Shown here: in pieces, positions 12,333-22,300 of the stretch
How the letters are laid out: every line of letters begins with the position of its first letter
Position numbering within the stretch: position 1 is the first letter of the stretch
The notes under the pieces: model-generated
What the model was told of the DNA's origin: nothing
What the model saw: the letters and a program-made list of their open reading frames with translations, nothing else
Database searches by the model: none
Made by a program: the position numbers and the translations under genes
NCBI GenBank assembly: GCA_048772705.1
Contig: JBLWGC010000033.1
Coordinates: 62,001 to 126,000, forward strand
Direction of reading: 5' to 3'
Length of the DNA stretch: 64,000 nt
Source: Leidyana gryllorum EB-2025a
Lineage: Eukaryota; Apicomplexa

Positions 12333-15266
12333 ATGGCGCTGCGACATCATCCGCGACAAAGGTGTCAGGACACTTCTGCTGCCAAAGTTGGAACAGTCTT
12401 TGGCGTGCTGACATGCGGTCTGCCCACTCCCCTCGATGGAGCGCATCAAAATCAACCGCCCGTCGATATTTCTCCTTCACCACGCAAGAAGAAGAACTCT
12501 CTTCAGTCCTATCTTTCAAACAACCGTCCGTTCGAAAGAAGTGACTCGGTCGTTGATTCAGGTTCACACAACGTACACACACTCCCCCGTGGGGGAGTGT
12601 CTTCCAGCGAAAAATCGGGATGGACGCTGGCCCAAAAAGTCAGCGCGACGTTGGCCTGGGTACGCAGAGGGGATTCAAAGGGGTCCAGAGGACAACGCGC
12701 GGCCAGCCACCCCCACGTAGAGTCCTCACCTCGCCAGGATCCCGCCATTCGGTTACGAGGAGGCAAAAAAGGATCGAGACAACGGGCCATCAGCGTCACC
12801 GGTGTCATCTCACACGGGTCTGCGACGTCTCTCTCTGTCTGGAAGCAAGAGACACTACCCGCACCCCGTGCCAAACAACGCGCGCTTAGCGACAGCACTC
12901 CCCCTGACTTTCTCCCGCAACTGACTTTGGCGGCTCCACCGCCGAAAGTCCCACCCAGACGTCGGACGGGAACGGTTCACCGCCGCCATCCCTTTGAGAC
13001 ACAGACTGAGAAGAAAAGTGAGCTGTCGTGGCTCGCACGACAGCGACGCTATGTGTGGGCGGGACTGATCACCAGAGACCCTTCGGTGTGTAACCACCAC
13101 ACTGTTCACTCGAGCCTCATTCTGTTGGGTCGCGAGCTCCGCGCTTTGCTCAGCCTCACAGTCGAAGGCGACCGATTTGTCCCTCCAACGCCGGAAAGGT
13201 TAAACTTGGCCTTTGGCGCCTCTCTTCTCAATGCCGCAACGCTTCCTGCGGCCACCACCACCACCAGCAGCCCCGGCCAGGGAAACGAGCCCCCGCCGGA
13301 GACTCCAGATCCCGAGTCACACTACGCTCTGATCCACGATTTGATAAACGTTGTTTCTGTGGACAAAAAGTGCGAGTTTCGGTGTTTATGGTCACCAGCG
13401 GCGTACTATGGGAGAGCGAATGTTGAATTCATCGATCCTTCACGCCAGTTGAAGAGAAAGGCTGAGCCGCGGGACTTCCTGCTGAATGAGAAAGACTTTC
13501 GGCTGGAGTTCGGTGTCGCCCACTTTTATGCGCTCAGAGGGGCGCTGGCAACCCTCGCTCTCCACAACGTGTTGCAGAACTCCCCAGCTGCCCGAGATGC
13601 CGCTGGGAGAGAGGGGATTGAAAAGTTGGCCACCCTTCTTCGCACCTGGATGGAGTGGCCGGTCAAGAAGGTAAATTTGGGTCCGTCTCCTATCGAAGAA
13701 ACAGGCGACGAACCCGTCCCCGACATCAAGACAGCACTCAACGCTTGGACTACCAAAGTAGCAGAAGCCATACTGACGAGCTGCACCATCTGGAAGCAAC
13801 AAGCCACAAAGTACAAAGCAAATGCGGCGGCCCAATGGGCGGCGGTCGACAGTGCGGTGGTCGACAGTGCGGCAGGCGACAGTGCGGCGGTCGACAGTGC
13901 GGCAGTCGACAGTGCGGCAGGCGGCAGGGCGGTGGTCGACAGTGCGGTGGTCGACAGTGCGGTGGTCGACAGTGCGACAGGCGACAGTGCGGCAGGCGAC
14001 AGTGCGGTGGTCGACAGTGCGGCAGGCGACAGTGCGGCAGTCGACAGTGCGGTGGTCGACAGTGCGGTGGTCGACAGTGCGGCAGGCGACAGGGCGGCAG
14101 TCGACAGTGCGGCAGGCGACAGTGCGGCAGTCGACAGGGCGGCAGTCGACAGTGCGGCAGGCGACAGTGCGGCAGGCGACAGTGCGGCAGTCGACAGTGC
14201 GGCAGTCGACAGGGCGGCAGGCGACAGTGCGGCAGGCGACAGTGCGGTGGTCGACAGTGCGGCAGGCGACAGTGCGGCAGTCGACAGGGCGGCAGTCGAC
14301 AGTGCGGCAGGCGACAGTGCGGCAGTCGACAGTGCGGTGGTCGACAGTGCGGCAGGCGACAGTGCGGCAGTCGACAGGGCGGTGGTCGACAGTGCGGCAG
14401 GCGACAGTGCGGCAGGCGACAGTGCGGTGGTCGACAGTGCGGCAGGCGACAGGGCGGCAGTCGACAGTGCGGTGGTCGACAGTGCGGCAGGCGACAGGGC
14501 GGCAGGCGACAGTGCGGTGGTCGACAGTGCGGCAGGCGACAGTGCGGTTATGGACGACGTTCACACCGCCGTTGCTGCTCAGTCGATCGAGTTGGAGGAG
14601 ACGGCAGTCCCTGCAGAGGATACGACGCAGTGGATGTGTGTTACGGCATCGAACCCGGCTGAGTTGACGAGCGAGAAGGATATCTGGAAGAACATTTTGT
14701 ACTCGACTGAAAGAAAGTTGGATTCGGATCTGTATAAACAGGACGCTGAAGCTCTCTCTCGGGAATTAGAATGTTTGGCCGCCCACGGAGTACAGTGTGA
14801 GAGTAATGAGAATTGGGACAGAAGTTTCTTCCACGATGTACCGGATCTGGGGACAGGATCATTTTATCGATTTTGGCGCCCTTGGCCCCGTACTCAGTAT
14901 GAAGAGGGCGTTGTTGTCGATCCTTGGGAGCTGCAAGCCGCCGAGGAGGCGAAACTACAGTCTCCAGAACACGTATATGCGATGCGAGCAACAATTGCAG
15001 CCTGGGCGACACATCATCTGCTCCAGAAGGTGTCTACTGAAACACGAGATGCACAAAGCGGAGACAAATATGCACCTTTGCCAAAGATCCAATCGTCGAT
15101 TTTGAAAACACTCGCTCACTGGTGGAGCTCACCCAAAGTCAGTGAGGAGAATCGCACAGTCATCGAAGGCGGGATACTGAACTACGAATGGCTCAATAAG
15201 GTTCAACAAGAAATTCAACGAGTCGCTGATCTCTGGGAAAGCGAAGTAGAGCGACAGCAAATTTAG
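12333..15266 (+). CDS. P1: leader protein with internal helical duplication and 5-residue repeat array
   Basis: 977 residues, single exon, no known family. The N-terminus has a short hydrophobic stretch K-V-G-T-V-F-G-V-L-T-C-G-L near residue 19 that resembles the P3 leader (L-L-S-V-F-L-G-G-L), although the exact M-[K/R]-x-P start is missing. Residues 45-330 are basic and low-complexity. Two copies of a helical block follow: one near 330-500 (F-Y-A-L-R-G-A-L-A-T-L-A then L-L-R-T-W-M-E-W-P), one near 770-970 (V-Y-A-M-R-A-T-I-A-A-W-A then L-A-H-W-W-S-S-P). Between them lie about 47 five-residue units of the form V/G-D-S/R-A-A/V. It starts 120 bp after the SCYL1-like stop. The start is the first ATG of the frame; the N-terminal 130 residues are the least certain because the opposite strand is also open there. 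Confidence 0.75.
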   Translation: MALRHHPRQRCQDTSAAKVGTVFGVLTCGLPTPLDGAHQNQPPVDISPSPRKKKNSLQSYLSNNRPFERSDSVVDSGSHNVHTLPRGGVSSSEKSGWTLAQKVSATLAWVRRGDSKGSRGQRAASHPHVESSPRQDPAIRLRGGKKGSRQRAISVTGVISHGSATSLSVWKQETLPAPRAKQRALSDSTPPDFLPQLTLAAPPPKVPPRRRTGTVHRRHPFETQTEKKSELSWLARQRRYVWAGLITRDPSVCNHHTVHSSLILLGRELRALLSLTVEGDRFVPPTPERLNLAFGASLLNAATLPAATTTTSSPGQGNEPPPETPDPESHYALIHDLINVVSVDKKCEFRCLWSPAAYYGRANVEFIDPSRQLKRKAEPRDFLLNEKDFRLEFGVAHFYALRGALATLALHNVLQNSPAARDAAGREGIEKLATLLRTWMEWPVKKVNLGPSPIEETGDEPVPDIKTALNAWTTKVAEAILTSCTIWKQQATKYKANAAAQWAAVDSAVVDSAAGDSAAVDSAAVDSAAGGRAVVDSAVVDSAVVDSATGDSAAGDSAVVDSAAGDSAAVDSAVVDSAVVDSAAGDRAAVDSAAGDSAAVDRAAVDSAAGDSAAGDSAAVDSAAVDRAAGDSAAGDSAVVDSAAGDSAAVDRAAVDSAAGDSAAVDSAVVDSAAGDSAAVDRAVVDSAAGDSAAGDSAVVDSAAGDRAAVDSAVVDSAAGDRAAGDSAVVDSAAGDSAVMDDVHTAVAAQSIELEETAVPAEDTTQWMCVTASNPAELTSEKDIWKNILYSTERKLDSDLYKQDAEALSRELECLAAHGVQCESNENWDRSFFHDVPDLGTGSFYRFWRPWPRTQYEEGVVVDPWELQAAEEAKLQSPEHVYAMRATIAAWATHHLLQKVSTETRDAQSGDKYAPLPKIQSSILKTLAHWWSSPKVSEENRTVIEGGILNYEWLNKVQQEIQRVADLWESEVERQQI
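13839..14548. repeat. 15-bp coding minisatellite in P1
   Basis: About 47 units of a 15-bp sequence (for example gcggtcgacagtgcg) with variants at a few sites. The period is a multiple of three, so unit gain or loss keeps the P1 frame. The array has no stop in at least four of the six frames. Confidence 0.97.
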
Positions 15267-15392
15267 TTCCAGTTGTGTAACCGGCACTGACGGCCATAAG
15301 TTTTTTTTTGTGACTGGTCTGGTTCAAGAACCAAAGGGAAATAACAAAGCGACTAACTGAAAGAAACTGACTGAGTGATCGATCAACAGCAT

Positions 15393-18300
15393 ATGCGGGT
15401 ACCCAGTCTCAATGCCATTGAAGGGAAGGACCACTCCCGAGCACTTTTGAGTGCCTTTGTCACTGCGGTCGCTTCAAACCCCCAGCCTGCGATCGGGCTG
15501 GGGGCTGACCAGACTGCACAAGAGGAGGAGTCCAACAGAACGACAGTTACCTCACAGCCCGGGAGGCCGAGTTATTCACCGTTTGATCTGTTCCGGCCGA
15601 GAATGGACGTCATCCGTGGATCAGATGACGAAGTATTGGTGCACGTTTCAGCCCCAACGGGTGAAAAATGGACGCTATCTCTCACTTTACCCAAACTGGG
15701 CGCCACTTGCCAGAAATTAGACGAAATCTCACCATCTTATCGGCAGATTTACGATACACTCGTCGAGTTGTACAAAACGGGGAGTATCACCCGCACACAG
15801 GAGGCACAGATCACCCGCAGCATCCCAATACTGCGCAAATGTGACGTTTTTGCTGACCTCTTTGTCACCTCCGACGCCAAGCCGATCCAGGATGGAGGAG
15901 ACGCCGCTCAGCAGACAGACCTGCCGGAAGAGACGGCTGCAGTGCCTCCAGCGGCAGCAGCAGCGGCAGAAGAGACAGCCGCCGCCGCAGCCGTCCCCAC
16001 AGCTGTCAAGGGCTCTCGGTCGGGGAAAGGGGGCTTTGGGGCTCGAAAAGTGCTGAAGGGGGCAGCAGCAGCAGCGGATGAGAATGTTTGCACCAAAAGA
16101 GGGGCGAAGAAGAAGGGAGGTAAGGCGACGGGTGATCTCCACATATCGCAAGTGTGGAAGGACATGGTGCTGAGGCACGCCAGGACTCGAGGGGATCGCA
16201 AGGAGAAAGGCGGGACGAAAGCGATTATGAATGCGCTCTGGGCCCTCACAGAAGAGACTTTGACAGGCGAGTGTAGTGGTGACCCCACAGCACCGATCGA
16301 GGAGGCGATTGAGGAGGATTTGTCTCGGGCTACAATCAGACGGTTCCAAACGGCTCAGGGCGAGCAAGGGTACATGGTGGCATTCCCAGAGGAGTCAGAA
16401 CAAGAGGCCCGGAGACAGCTCCTTTTCTCATACCTCGAAGGAGAGAAGGAGGATTCTGAGAGAGTGTGGGAGAGTTTATTCGTTCCCCCGGTGGTCAAAG
16501 ATTGTGAGGGGATGTGGAGACACGGCTTTGTGATCAATCAGCAGCTGCATAGCTTACAGTTTTTGCAGTCGCAACACTGTAAAGCGACGGCCTGTATCAG
16601 GAAATGTAACTCTGAGGTCCCGAGACTGAGCGTTGTGCCCGAAGAAGTGTTGAAGATGGTTCACGACAAGTTCAAGTTGGACTCGCGGACGAAAAGCCAA
16701 ATCAGGAAACTGTGCCAACCAATCGCTGAGGGATTCGATGTAAACTTTAACCGGTACATCGCCAGAAGGCTCTATGTGGCAGCGACGAGTTTGAAACGGT
16801 TCGTCGAGATGGTCGAGCAGACGCTCGGGGGTCGCGACTTGGCACTCACAAACCGCTCTCAGCGGCTCGCCGAGAGAGCGAGGGAGGTGGCTGAGGAGTG
16901 TGTGTCGTTCGTGTCCGCCCCGTACAGTGGGTCAGAGTGTACATGGGCTGCTGAGCATTTCCGCGTTCACGCCTCAATGCTTCGCCAGAGTTTCTACGCC
17001 TGGCTGGCAACCTTTGACGCACATTTGTGCCCGGCGAAGTCCCCGGACCACTTCCCCGCGGAGAGCTCTGCTCCGAGGCCGACAGTGACGGAAAAAGTTG
17101 TGCCACCGAAACCGTTGCCGATGACCCCGGAAGTGAATTCGTGGCGGCAGGACAAGGTTCCGACTCCAGAGTCATTTCAGGACCGATACGTCTCTATCGC
17201 CCACAAGGAGGCTGCCCATCTGGCGAGCTTTCGTCAAGCCGCAGCCTGGTTGGCGACGGCTGAAAAGACGCTGGAGGTCAACCATTGGAAAGCGTATCGT
17301 GACAGCTTTGGAAAGAATCGTCGCCACAGCGTTTGGTCGCCACAACAGCTCGCCGAGAGCGAGGATCTGCTGATGGGAAGGGAACTCACCAACATACCGA
17401 GCGTGCAGACGACGAAATGGGGCGAGCTGATTGTGAGATGCGAGCAGAGCCCCGTAGCGAGGGGTTGGGAATACAAGTTCAAGGACGAGCGGCAAAAGGC
17501 CGAAGTTCGTGATGTGGTCGACTTGGCGCTTTTCGTCCAGGATTACGGACTCAAAATCATTGAGTGCTCTCTTCTTATCGGAGCTTATGTTCCGACGCTG
17601 CTCAGCGATATGGGGAGAAAGATCACGAGCCCAAACGAAAGCCATTATGACGATAGGCGTACGCTTGGACTGGTCCTCTCCCATCTGCTCGGCAAAGTCC
17701 TCGCGGATATCACAGCGAAACAGGTCCCACACTCTATTCAGCAGCCGCTCGGCGAGTGCCTGAGGAGGTACACCGACTTGATGGATCATGGGAAGTATCG
17801 AGAGGCGTCAGACACACTGACCGCCTTTGTTCGCACTTACGGGGTGTCCCGTTTCGCTTACTGGCAACTTCGCGCCCAACGGACGTCTCAACAACTCCTG
17901 GCGGCGTTCAAAGCACTGCATGTCTACAAAGATCTCGGGACCTCTGACGATTTCGCGAACTATTTCGATCTTATCCACATCTCCACCTCAATGTCACAGA
18001 TGGACGGCATCTCCGACTATCGCTCCGTCTCAGTACATCCGGCTGCCCAAACTCTCGACATGCGCTCCACCCGGGAACATCTGAACAAATACCTAAAATG
18101 GCTCCGCGTCCCGACCCCGGAATCGAAAGAATTCCACCTCTCTTCGTTGATGGTCGGGGTGGACGACACTACCGGATGTGAGACTCTGGCAACGTCCACT
18201 GACATCAAAGAGAGTGCACCAGTGTCGTCGGCCGCCGAAGTACCTTCAGCCGTCAAGTCAGTGTCTGTTGGCACAGCAGCCACCACCACCAAACGCGGTC

Positions 18301-19241
18301 GGACAGAAGGGCCTCTCGCGAATCCCCAGTCAAAGTTAGAAAGTGAAGTCTCGACGATCTCACGGTCTCTGGACTATCTGCGGAAGCCTCAGACCATCCG
18401 AGAGCTGGCGTGCACTTTCCTTCTGAAACCAAAAGCCTGGCTGGAGACGAAGAGGAGACAGCGTTTGCGGGAACTGATCAAAAGAAGAGAAATCCAGCGG
18501 TTCAGAATTGAGAAACATAAGGTCGCGGACTTTAATACGGAGTTGTCCCAGGAGTTTGCCACATTGAGCCTGGACGGATCCACCCTCCCGACTCTGGTCA
18601 AAAGCGATGAAGGCTCTCCGCCCATCGACTTTGCCGCAATGAGGGAACTAATAATTCGAGGCGGTGCGGCCAATACTGCTGCTGCTGCGAAGGAGGAGAA
18701 AGTTCCAGCGTGCATCTTGGAGAGCTACGATGAGAGTCATTACACTGCCACCCGTTTGGCGGACGTGAATGATCTGTGGGTGCTGCAGCCTATTCCGGGT
18801 CTCACTACGGCCCAATTAGTGACAGCGATGGCCGTTATGGAGAGAGAATGGACCAGCAGAGTCTTTGTAGCGCTACACGCGCAGGCTGTGTGGAAGAAGT
18901 TTGTGGAGAAGAAGAACGAAGAGGCACTCCAACTCTTGACAGAGATGGTGATGCTGGACGGGATGGCCTGGAAACCGGACCTAAAGGAGTACACAGAGAC
19001 GCTGGAGGAGTTGGTGCGTGGGCACAACGAATCGATGCGATGTGAAGCTGAGGATGAGGACAAAAAGATGAGGGATCCGAAAAGGCCCTTTGAAGCAGTT
19101 AGAAGTTACTATGGCAAGAAAGAGGAGAAGAAGCTCGCCAGGCGAAAGGTGCTGGAGGTTGCCTTAAGGGCAGCTGAATCCATTTACAGAACGTTTCAGG
19201 ACCGACTTGATCTCAAAGCCAATTCTTTTGTACCGCTGTAG
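15393..19241 (+). CDS. P2: leader-bearing unknown protein, paralogue of P3
   Basis: 1282 residues, single exon, no known family. Begins M-R-V-P-S-L with a hydrophobic segment near residues 17-30 (A-L-L-S-A-F-V-T-A-V-A). I start at this ATG (15393) rather than at an earlier non-ATG codon because it gives the leader shared with P3 and the minus-strand family. Next comes a segment with V-L-V-H-V-S-A-P-T-G that aligns with V-L-F-V-A-I-P-T-G in P3. Residues 170-250 are Ala/Glu-rich then Lys/Gly-rich (A-K-K-K-G-G-K). The rest is long helices. Near the C-terminus is I-P-G-L-T-T-A-Q, matched by I-P-G-L-T-N-A-Q in P3, within a charged helical domain. P1, P2 and P3 are head to tail with gaps of 126 and 79 bp. 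Function unknown; a secreted or exported protein is inferred only from the leader. Confidence 0.85.
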   Translation: MRVPSLNAIEGKDHSRALLSAFVTAVASNPQPAIGLGADQTAQEEESNRTTVTSQPGRPSYSPFDLFRPRMDVIRGSDDEVLVHVSAPTGEKWTLSLTLPKLGATCQKLDEISPSYRQIYDTLVELYKTGSITRTQEAQITRSIPILRKCDVFADLFVTSDAKPIQDGGDAAQQTDLPEETAAVPPAAAAAAEETAAAAAVPTAVKGSRSGKGGFGARKVLKGAAAAADENVCTKRGAKKKGGKATGDLHISQVWKDMVLRHARTRGDRKEKGGTKAIMNALWALTEETLTGECSGDPTAPIEEAIEEDLSRATIRRFQTAQGEQGYMVAFPEESEQEARRQLLFSYLEGEKEDSERVWESLFVPPVVKDCEGMWRHGFVINQQLHSLQFLQSQHCKATACIRKCNSEVPRLSVVPEEVLKMVHDKFKLDSRTKSQIRKLCQPIAEGFDVNFNRYIARRLYVAATSLKRFVEMVEQTLGGRDLALTNRSQRLAERAREVAEECVSFVSAPYSGSECTWAAEHFRVHASMLRQSFYAWLATFDAHLCPAKSPDHFPAESSAPRPTVTEKVVPPKPLPMTPEVNSWRQDKVPTPESFQDRYVSIAHKEAAHLASFRQAAAWLATAEKTLEVNHWKAYRDSFGKNRRHSVWSPQQLAESEDLLMGRELTNIPSVQTTKWGELIVRCEQSPVARGWEYKFKDERQKAEVRDVVDLALFVQDYGLKIIECSLLIGAYVPTLLSDMGRKITSPNESHYDDRRTLGLVLSHLLGKVLADITAKQVPHSIQQPLGECLRRYTDLMDHGKYREASDTLTAFVRTYGVSRFAYWQLRAQRTSQQLLAAFKALHVYKDLGTSDDFANYFDLIHISTSMSQMDGISDYRSVSVHPAAQTLDMRSTREHLNKYLKWLRVPTPESKEFHLSSLMVGVDDTTGCETLATSTDIKESAPVSSAAEVPSAVKSVSVGTAATTTKRGRTEGPLANPQSKLESEVSTISRSLDYLRKPQTIRELACTFLLKPKAWLETKRRQRLRELIKRREIQRFRIEKHKVADFNTELSQEFATLSLDGSTLPTLVKSDEGSPPIDFAAMRELIIRGGAANTAAAAKEEKVPACILESYDESHYTATRLADVNDLWVLQPIPGLTTAQLVTAMAVMEREWTSRVFVALHAQAVWKKFVEKKNEEALQLLTEMVMLDGMAWKPDLKEYTETLEELVRGHNESMRCEAEDEDKKMRDPKRPFEAVRSYYGKKEEKKLARRKVLEVALRAAESIYRTFQDRLDLKANSFVPL

Positions 19242-19300
19242 TCATTTAATAATGCGTTTTCACAACTCTTTATACCCATAACCAGTCCCCTCAACGGCCC

Positions 19301-19310
19301 GAAATTTTCG
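19301..19310 (+). promoter_or_regulatory. GAAATTTTCG element upstream of P3
   Basis: Ends 10 bp before the P3 start codon. Close to the element before M10 (GAGAAATTTTCC) and M1 (GAAAAATTTC). Confidence 0.45.
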
Positions 19311-19320
19311 CGTCGGAAAG

Positions 19321-22300
19321 ATGCGGATACCTCAATGCCGAGTCCAGAAGGTCACTTCCATCAGCAAATTACTCAGTGTCTTCTTGGGGGGGCTCACCAC
19401 GATACCGTACTCGAACGAACTTACCACCAAAGACATTGTCGCTCAAGTATGCCAAACGGGACAGGCGGTGGTTTGCAGGTCCAAGGAGGTCTCTTTGGAC
19501 CAACCACCCGATGGAGTGTTGTTCGTTGCCATTCCAACAGGCAGTCAGGTCCAACTTCTCGCCTGCGAGATGAAAGCACTGACTAATCAGCTGTTGTTCA
19601 CAAAGTGCGCTGATGACGAACTCGAGGCCCTACACGCCATCTGCCGCGTGTGGAAGGGCGAACCAGCCGATGGAGACATTCAAAGTCTTCAGCATCCGAA
19701 CCTCCGCAACGCGCACATACATCGGTGCGTCATCGATCCAGTGGCCGCCCCACCCGCCTGGTGCCTCGGATTCGGCAACAGAGTTGCTGAGGGCCGGATA
19801 CAGGAACTGCTTCGGAGTCCACCAACACCCTCCCCCCCTTCATCACTTCCCTCCAGTCACACAGAGACCCAATTCTGGGACAATCGATCGCCTTCACTGA
19901 GTTTGGGCACCAGTCCAAGCAGCTCCCCGCCCACCACTGCTCTCCGCGTTTCGCCCATCAGTCCTCTCCAACGCTCCCCCTCGCCCACGCCGGACCACTC
20001 TCAGAATATGAGTTTTGCAGAGCGAGTTTGGTGGGCCCAGGCTCGTCTTGCCCGTAAGGCGGCGAGCGAAATACCCCCAGTCTCACCCCAGTCACCATCG
20101 GACTCTTTCTCGCTCTTCTCCTCAGCAGGCCAAGTCCCCTCGGTCGGCCCGAGCCAGCCTCAACAGATGCCTCTCCAGCAGCCGCAGGCTACCCCCCGAC
20201 GACTGGTTCAAACACCGATCCGGCCGGTCGAGACGCTTCAGTTGACCGCTCCGCCGGCCGGGAGGGTTCCGGTGACCGCTCCGCCGGTCGAGACGCTTCA
20301 GGTGACCGCTCCGCCGGTCGAGACGCTTCAGGTGACCGCTCCGCCGGTCGAGACGCTTCAGGTGACCGCTCCGCCGGCCGGGAGGGTTCCGGTGACCGCT
20401 CCGCCGGCCGGGAGGGTTCAGGTGACCGCTCCGCCGGCCGGGAGGGTTCAGGTGACCGCTCCGCCGCGCCCCGCCTGGTCGAGGGTTTGGCCTCCCACCG
20501 AGCAGTTAAGCAGCAGTGCCACTCGGTCACATGCTGCAGTACTCGCCGCTGCGGTCTCGAGAAACAGCACACCCGCCACCAACACCGCCACCGTCACCAC
20601 CAAGTCTGAGACAGAGCAGTCAGGGGGCATCAGCACCAAAGCTTCTTCTGACGGTGCGAGATGTCTGGACAAAGCTCCAAAAGAGTTACCGTCAGCGTCG
20701 AGACAGCCGCGGAGGGGCGTGAGACATCGACGGAATTCGGCCCGCTCGCGCCCGGAGGTCTCAGGGAGCGAAGTTTTGGCACCAAAGGGAAGAACGGGTG
20801 GCAAAGAAGTGTTGGTGAGTGTTGATGGAGGCGTCAAGCTCAGTGGCGGCGAGAGGTCCGCTAAAACACGAGGTGCCCCAAAGGGCGTCAGACGGAAGGG
20901 GGGGAAACAGAAGCCGAAAGCTGTGACCGATGGTGACTGGGAAGATGCCCTATGGGCGCAAGAGCAGTTGTTACCTCAACAGAACACAACAGAGTCAGTC
21001 GTCGACCCGTTGCGACGGGTGATTGAGGAGGCGTCAGAGGAAACTGCTGCTGTGTCGGCAGTGGAAGGAGAGAAACCGCCACCTCAGCAGCAGCCGCAGC
21101 CGTCAAAGGAGGAGGTGGATGAGATCGAAGAGTTGGAGGAGAAACCCACCAGACGGCGCAAACGGAAAGCGCGGAAGAGCGCAAACAGACGGTCGATGGT
21201 TAACGATGACGAAGAAGAAGAAGAAGTGGAGAAGATTGTTGTTGCGGACGTTTTGGGGGCACCGCTTATTGAAAGTGAGGAAAGGGACGACCCATTGCCT
21301 GAGTGCCGGACAATGGTATTGCAACCCATCAAGAAGTGGTTGAAACAAGTGAGAAATGACGTGAGCGGGTGGGAGAACGGCAACTTTGGTCTCTCGCTCG
21401 CACTCGACGCAGAGTATGCGCTCCACGGAGCTATAGCCAGCAACTTGGACTCGCTGTACACTCGGCTAATGCAAACAGACAAGATAGAGGGTGCGGAGGC
21501 TTACCCGACCCGCTTCACAGCGTTGGTGGGAGAGAACCAAGTTGAGGCACTGCGTCTGGTGGTTTGGCTATACCAAGCGCCTCCGGACTTCCCAGAGCAT
21601 ATCAACCTCGTCGAGCGAGCGGAACGAGCGAAGCGTCTTGTGGAACCAAAACTCTATTGGCTATGGACATTGGGCCAAGCTTTTGGGTCAAATCCACATC
21701 ACAAACCTGCCACATGGGACAGCGCAATTTGCAAGGGGGGAGACAAACTATGCCTCGCTCTGCACCCGCATTTGGTATTGCACGAAGTGGGACAGATCGC
21801 AAAGGAGGTGGGCGATAAGTCTTTGATTCGGGACATTGACATTCTGAACCTGATCAAGGAGGAGGATGAACCCGAACCAAGTTACTGGCGCACTATGGCT
21901 CGACGGGCGTACATTTACGCCAGGGGGGTCTGGAGAGTGATGGAGCTGGTGCGAGCCAGCAACCCAGACAATGCAACAGCTACGCAGACGTTCACTCAAA
22001 CCGGTCTCAAGTACTGCTCAGAGATCATGGCACTCTCCCGAAAGTTGGCCCAGACAAACCCAGACGGAAATGTTCGTCGTCCAGCCGAGGTGTTGCGACG
22101 AATTCGAGCTTCTGTGGTCTGTGTCCAGACATTCATCAAGACTCTGGTTGTCCACCTGGATGACTTTCTCTTGCGAGAAGGCGCCCCCAAATCCGCCGCC
22201 GCTGCCGGTAAAGTCGCAGGAAAGGAGCCCAAGAAGCAAAACGTCGGTGCCTTGCCGGCAACGTACGCTCCCGAAGTCGCCAAGGCTTGGTACGCGACCA

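Noticed and set aside
13440-14564. Long minus-strand open frame rich in Cys, Arg, Thr and Val
   Set aside because: It is the antisense of the 15-bp repeat in P1; stops are absent because the unit lacks them. The flanking plus-strand frame has normal protein character and a clear repeat relation between its two halves.
13655-14667. Two further plus-strand frames across the same repeat (Arg/Gln/Cys/Gly and Arg/Ser/Thr/Val rich)
   Set aside because: Open only because of the repeat; outside it they have no protein-like composition.
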